Source: Anticarsia gemmatalis
Lineage: Eukaryota; Arthropoda; Insecta; Lepidoptera; Erebidae
NCBI RefSeq assembly: GCF_050436995.1
Contig: NC_134769.1
Coordinates: forward strand, 8,531,001-8,595,000
Reading direction: 5' to 3'
Length of the DNA: 64,000 bases
Within the stretch, counting starts at the first letter, position 1. The number at the start of each line of letters is the position of its first letter. The notes below the pieces were generated by a model. The model was not told the DNA's origin. It worked only from the letters and a program-made list of their open reading frames with translations, and did not search any database. The translations under genes and the position numbers were made by a program. This document shows, piece after piece, positions 59,630 to 64,000 of the stretch.

Positions 59630-60306
59630 TAAGATTACGCCTTTTATACCCGAAGACGTAGGCAGTGGTACAAAATACACCCATGTTTCGCTATTAACAA
59701 TGTATAGTCCGATGTAATAGGGGGCGAGTGCGTTAGTCTGTCCACCCATCACGTCAAAATGCCTAACCTTCTGCCTTTCTCATAATGCGACCACAAAAAA
59801 CACATTTTTCTATTTAGATGTTAGTTTCAATAAAAGAAAGATACAGATTGGTGATGTTTTACAAAAAGGTTCGTAGTACTCGTAAGCGGTCCTGTATGAC
59901 AAGATGTATGGATGTGAATAAAACAAGGTTTTGTAGGGAACGTAGCAAGTGTCGTTCTTTGGTCACTACCTACCGGGGAAAAGACGTAATTTATGTATGT
60001 AATTATGTATGTTTGTATGTATAGTAGTTACAAATATAATCGCAAATATACAAGAAAATACCTCTTCCGTTTCACAATGAAAACGTGAGCACTTGTAATA
60101 ACTATACAATTATAAAAAAACAAAACAATAATGAAGTTTTTAGTTAAAGTCTCATACAATGTCGTTTACTTGACCTTTTTTTAAGTCAGTATTTCGAAAT
60201 AGACAAAGATTACATTTAGATTTGCTTTTGCCTCTATTATCCGTCTTTGAAGGTAAATAAGTAAATTCATGTAAATCTTATAAACTTGGTGCACCAATTT
60301 TAGCTA

Positions 60307-60568
60307 AAATATTATAAAGCTGAAGAGTTTGTTTGTTTGATTGTTTGTTTGTTTGTTTGTTTGAACGCGCTTATCTCAGGAACTACGGATCCGATTTGAA
60401 AAATTATTTCAGTGTTAGATAGCCCATTTATCGAGGAAGGCTATAGGCTATATATCATCACGCTACGACCAATAGGAGCAGAGTAGCAATAAAAAATATT
60501 ACAAAAACGGGGAAAATTTTGACCCATTCTTTTTATCTTACGCAAGCGAAGTTGCGCGGGTCAGCTAG
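60307..60568 (+). mobile_element. Helitron-like element (family 1)
   Basis: Lacks the first few bases; ends GTCAGCTAG, then T. Confidence 0.75.
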
Positions 60569-60642
60569 TTTTAGCTAATATTCGTTTAGTAGTTTGGATG
60601 TATTGAGTAACAAACATCCATCCAAGTCCATCCATCCATCCA

Positions 60643-60850
60643 CCTAGCTTTTGCCCGCGACTTTGTCCGTGTTTGTGACTTAGGACAGGATTTCCATACG
60701 AACTTTTATCCCCTATTTTATCCCCGGAAGGAGGTAATTAAAAACTGATCATAATTTGCGGAAGCCTACGTCATAACATCTACCTGCATGCTAAATTTCA
60801 GCCCGATCCGTCCAGCGGTTTGGGCTGTGCGTTGTTGCTTGCAGTAGACG
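60643..60850 (-). mobile_element. Helitron-like element (family 2), degraded
   Basis: The minus strand shows the family 2 core (GATGTTATGACGTAGGC and ACTTTCATCCCC-like blocks) in decayed form. Confidence 0.5.
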
Positions 60851-61053
60851 TTTTAGCTGTAGCTTGAATCCTATGTCACGCAAAGCACTATTGGACTTTC
60901 TAATTTGTAATAGCTTTTTCTCACTAGTAGCCTAGAGTCTAGAAACTTGCCCGGTATATAGCTATAGGCTCGCTCTCTATTACATAGGACTAGCATAGTA
61001 AATAGCCAAAAGTATATTTTATACACCTCTGCCGACACCTTTGGGTATAAAAG

Positions 61054-61296
61054 TGTAGCGGCTCGCTACATACAGCGACATCTACTGGGACCAGCGCGCA
61101 ACCAACCACCACGCGCAGTGTGACTGACGTCACAAGTCCTGAATCGCGCTATCGAAGTTTGCATTGCAACTGACTATATATACAAGTTCCCGACTACGAC
61201 AGTCGGGCAGCCTAGGCCCACCAGGCACGATCACCTCGCCTGGTCGGAGGATCCTCCCTTTGTGTTGGAGGAACACGATCACCTCGTTCCTCTACA
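61054..61296 (+). repeat. 5' LTR of miniature element
   Basis: It begins with the hairpin TGTAGCGGCTCGCTACA and ends CTCTACA. A TATATATA box lies near 61176. It is identical by eye to the 3' LTR. Confidence 0.9.
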
Positions 61297-61812
61297 GTGG
61301 TGACCCCGACGTGATTGGAAGCAGCCTTCACGAAGATCAGACCAGCAGCAGCATACCTTCGCACCCTCATCACTCCTCACTCCTACAGCAGCAGTCGTAC
61401 AACTCCAGCCAGCATCTTCGGCCACACCAGGGCACTCCACGAACATGTCGCTCACGCACATGACTGGCATACCCTACGGCCTCAGCGGCATCCAACCTGG
61501 GCATCATCGTCACGCTACTCTGACGCACCCAGGGCACCGCAACGCTTCGTCTCGACTCACCGCAGACAACAAGCACCTCGCCCCGACTCACTGGGGCACT
61601 TCACCGCACACCGTACACCGCACACCGCACCTCTCCGACCCACTGGAGTTAGCGGCATACAGTTCCGACTGACTGGGACTTGCGGCATACAGTTCCGACT
61701 CACTGGGACTAGCGGAATTCGAGTTCCGACTCACTGGAACTCATCAATGCATGGCACTGGAGAGACTGACTGACATGAAGAGAAGTTCGACCTACGGTCT
61801 GAGGGGGAGTGA

Positions 61813-62055
61813 TGTAGCGGCTCGCTACATACAGCGACATCTACTGGGACCAGCGCGCAACCAACCACCACGCGCAGTGTGACTGACGTCACAAGTCCTG
61901 AATCGCGCTATCGAAGTTTGCATTGCAACTGACTATATATACAAGTTCCCGACTACGACAGTCGGGCAGCCTAGGCCCACCAGGCACGATCACCTCGCCT
62001 GGTCGGAGGATCCTCCCTTTGTGTTGGAGGAACACGATCACCTCGTTCCTCTACA
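61813..62055 (+). repeat. 3' LTR of miniature element
   Basis: Same 243-bp sequence as the 5' LTR; identity suggests a very recent insertion. Confidence 0.9.
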
Positions 62056-62299
62056 AAAGATGTGATGTTAAAACGGGATAAGCGTTATCATCGTCTTAGT
62101 TGAAGTTTATTTTTAACCGTTCAAGTTTATTGCTAATTTTCTTATCAAACCCAAACTGCAGTTAAAGTAATTAACTGAAAATATAACTGTCTTTCGGACT
62201 TTATCGCGTTAATTAATTAAACTAACAAGATAACTGACAGTTAGCGACAGTTAAAACTCGAGATAAAGTTAAAACCAAAAACCTAATAAAAATTGTCTC

Positions 62300-62500
62300 T
62301 GTGGTCTCGGTGGCAGTGTATACGTCTGCTGATTAAGAGGTCTAAGTTCAGTTCCCGGGTAAGGCAAAGTATCAATAAGCTTAATAGCTGGAGTTTGGTA
62401 AAGTGCCCGGTATGTGGCAATTGGCTCGGTAAAACGTGGGTGTAGTTCTTGTATTCTTCTACTTAATCCTTTGAGTATAACAGGCGTAATGTTATAATAT
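62300..62500 (+). mobile_element. tRNA-headed SINE, diverged
   Basis: TCTGTGGTCTCGGTGGCAG and AGTTCAGTTCCCGGGTAAGG head-like motifs. A related sequence lies near 46250-46340. Confidence 0.45.
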
Positions 62501-62824
62501 AAAAACTGGTTGTGCTAAAACACGGGTCAATTCGCGAATTCTGGGAGGAGTTATATTCTGCATCCCCTATAGTAGATAGTTTGGTAGTGGAATTCAAATA
62601 ATAATCTATCAAAACGGTTTTAACTCTCAATCATACAAGGTTTTATCACGTTGTTTTCCTTAAATACACATAATTTCGAAAAGTTATTGTGTAGCCTTGG
62701 GTTCAAAATTGACCCTTGTTCGTGCGTGGGAGGTAAATTCTTAGGCCAATGACCATAAAAAATGTTTTAATTCGAGCAAAATATGAACTAACTAGTTTTA
62801 GGCTACTATTTTATGTAGTCTATA

Positions 62825-63284
62825 TGTTACTGTAAAAGCCCGACCTGTGGTAAATCCTAAGATTTTCCGGTAAAACCTAAGATTTACCAACTCTCAATGG
62901 TAAAAGTCCGAACAAGCCAGAGTTTAAAAACTATGTTACGATATATAAAAAAATCCTCCTTCATAACTATGTTTATAACTATTTCACGGTATAATTATAT
63001 ACTGTGACATAGTTATAAAGAAGGAGTGGGCAAAGCGACATGGGTAGGTTAGGTTAGAAGGCTAAGGTGCACCACCTTAGCCTTCGTGGTTATTTTTTTT
63101 TAACCACCCAGAAGGAGGAGCCCCGCGAAGCGGGGCTCCGGCGACATCTCGACATCATCAAGTGAGTATAGGTAAAAGTTCGAATTAAAAGAATTGTTCG
63201 GACTTTTACCATTGCGAGTTGGTAAATCTTAGGTTATACCGGAAAATCTTAAGATTTACCATCGTTCGGGCTTTTACAGTAACA
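62825..63284. mobile_element. Long-TIR element with internal hairpins, copy 2
   Basis: Nearly identical to 8566-9047, with the same inverted repeats and flanking TATA. It is 22 bp shorter, mainly because the first interior hairpin has lost its loop and inner stem. Confidence 0.85.
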
Positions 63285-63442
63285 TATACACTAATGTTAT
63301 GAAAACGTTTGGTTGTTGGGATGTTTGTTACACAACCAGGCCTAAACTACCGTTGTATTGAATGTTGTTCATGAATATAAATAATGCCTATAGACTTTGA
63401 ATATACTAGCTTTTGTTGGTTTTGGTGGCATAACATCTAAAT

Positions 63443-63655
63443 ATGTATAACTCAAAGGTAACTGATATAGTGATCTACCAACGCATAGCCAAAACCAATG
63501 GACGGATCGGGCTGAAATGTGCCATGCAGGTAGATGTTATGACGTAGGCATCCGCTAAGAAAGGATTCTGATCAATTCTACTCCCAAAGGAGAAAAATAG
63601 GGGATGAAAGTTTGTATGAAAATTCTGTCCTAAGTCACAAGGCACTCGGACGAAG
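63443..63655 (+). mobile_element. Helitron-like element (family 2)
   Basis: ACTCAAAGGTAACTGATATA to the GACGAAGTC end; core shared with 9048-9276. Confidence 0.55.
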
Positions 63656-64000
63656 TCTATAATATAAAATAAAAGTCTATAATATAATAGTTATTTGCCC
63701 TGTATTATAAATGCGAATGTTTGGGTATTTCAATAGATGTTTAATTTTACGCTATTAAATAGATATTTTATGACCTGGATTTTATGACACTCGATTTTTT
63801 ACTCGGCCGAAGGTAGGAGAAGCTAATATTACAAAATGCGAAAGTTTGTGAGTATGTATGGATGTTTGTTACTCTTTCACGCAAATACTACTGGATTGAT
63901 TACGATGAAATTTGGTATGTAGGTAGCTGAAGACCCAGAATAACACATAGGCTATCTACTTTTTATCCCGGAGTTCCCGGGAAGGGTTTTCATGCGTCCT

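Larger units (their letters stand above)
61054..62055 (+). mobile_element. Miniature LTR retrotransposon (TRIM-like)
   Basis: Two 243-bp LTRs (TG...CA) flank a 516-bp interior. Right after the 5' LTR is TGGTGACCCCGACGTGATT, which matches the complement of a tRNA-Trp 3' end (primer-binding site). Right before the 3' LTR is a purine tract (GAGGGGGAGTGA). A 4-bp duplication AAAG lies at 61050-61053 and 62056-62059. No gag or pol is present, so it would need enzymes from an autonomous relative. The interior includes about three imperfect copies of a unit with TTCCGACTCACTGG (61650-61745). Confidence 0.9.
58919..64000. other. Repeat-rich intergenic region
   Basis: Besides the listed elements, 59630-60300, 60850-61050, 62060-62300 and 62500-62820 show no gene or clear repeat. 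63800-64000 resembles another short dispersed repeat (GCGAAAGTTTGTGAGTATG) that is cut by the window end. Short open frames here lack any family signature. Confidence 0.55.

Noticed and set aside
59818..60024. 68-codon plus-strand open frame
   Set aside because: No similarity to any known family could be recognised, and there is no promoter or splice context; probably chance.
61315..61773. Open frames on both strands inside the miniature LTR element
   Set aside because: They run through low-complexity repeats, have no gag or other family motif, and overlap each other in several frames.
1..64000. CRISPR arrays, operons or bacterial insertion sequences
   Set aside because: The repeats are dispersed eukaryotic transposons and exon cassettes; no regularly spaced short repeats with unique spacers exist.

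Overview
This is nuclear DNA from a moth or butterfly (Lepidoptera). It is AT-rich and has split genes with GT-AG introns. The introns and spacers are filled with short mobile elements of lepidopteran type: Helitrons that start TC and end CTAG(T), tRNA-headed SINEs, SINEs with 5S-rRNA-like heads, an RTE-like LINE, a mariner and several inverted-repeat elements. No bacterial feature, CRISPR array or intact RNA gene was seen. All family assignments come from reading motifs by eye; no database search was run.

The window holds three gene neighbourhoods. (1) 1-30,245, minus strand: three tandem paralogues of a secreted multi-domain C-type lectin, called CTL-A (9,615 to beyond the left edge), CTL-B (21,326-12,120) and CTL-C (30,245-23,380). 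Each has a signal-peptide exon, a divergent first lectin domain spread over three exons, and then repeated lectin domains of two exons each. Every internal exon is a multiple of 3 and starts and ends in phase 1, so an exon pair can be gained or lost without changing frame. CTL-B encodes 7 lectin domains (1,179 aa), CTL-C 5 (834 aa) and CTL-A at least 7. The genes and their spacers are copies of one another, and many mobile elements can be dated by their absence from a paralogue.

(2) 32,995-43,796, plus strand: a ten-exon clip-domain trypsin-like serine protease (406 aa) with an intact catalytic triad. It resembles the snake/persephone-type proteases of insect haemolymph cascades. An RTE-like LINE fragment with an open reverse-transcriptase frame sits antisense in one intron, close to a 3' splice site.

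(3) 44,096-58,918, minus strand: three tandem three-exon genes for Tret1-like MFS sugar-porter proteins (480, 480 and 482 aa). All three have altered substrate-site motifs. A SINE has landed on the splice donor of the middle gene, and a broken macro-domain sequence lies in an intron of the third.

58,919-64,000 is intergenic and repeat-rich. It contains a very young miniature LTR element (two 243-bp LTRs, identical by eye) and a second copy of an unusual 460-480-bp terminal-inverted-repeat element that also occurs in CTL-A. The lectin cluster and the clip protease are both plausible humoral-immunity genes, but the sequence alone does not prove that role.
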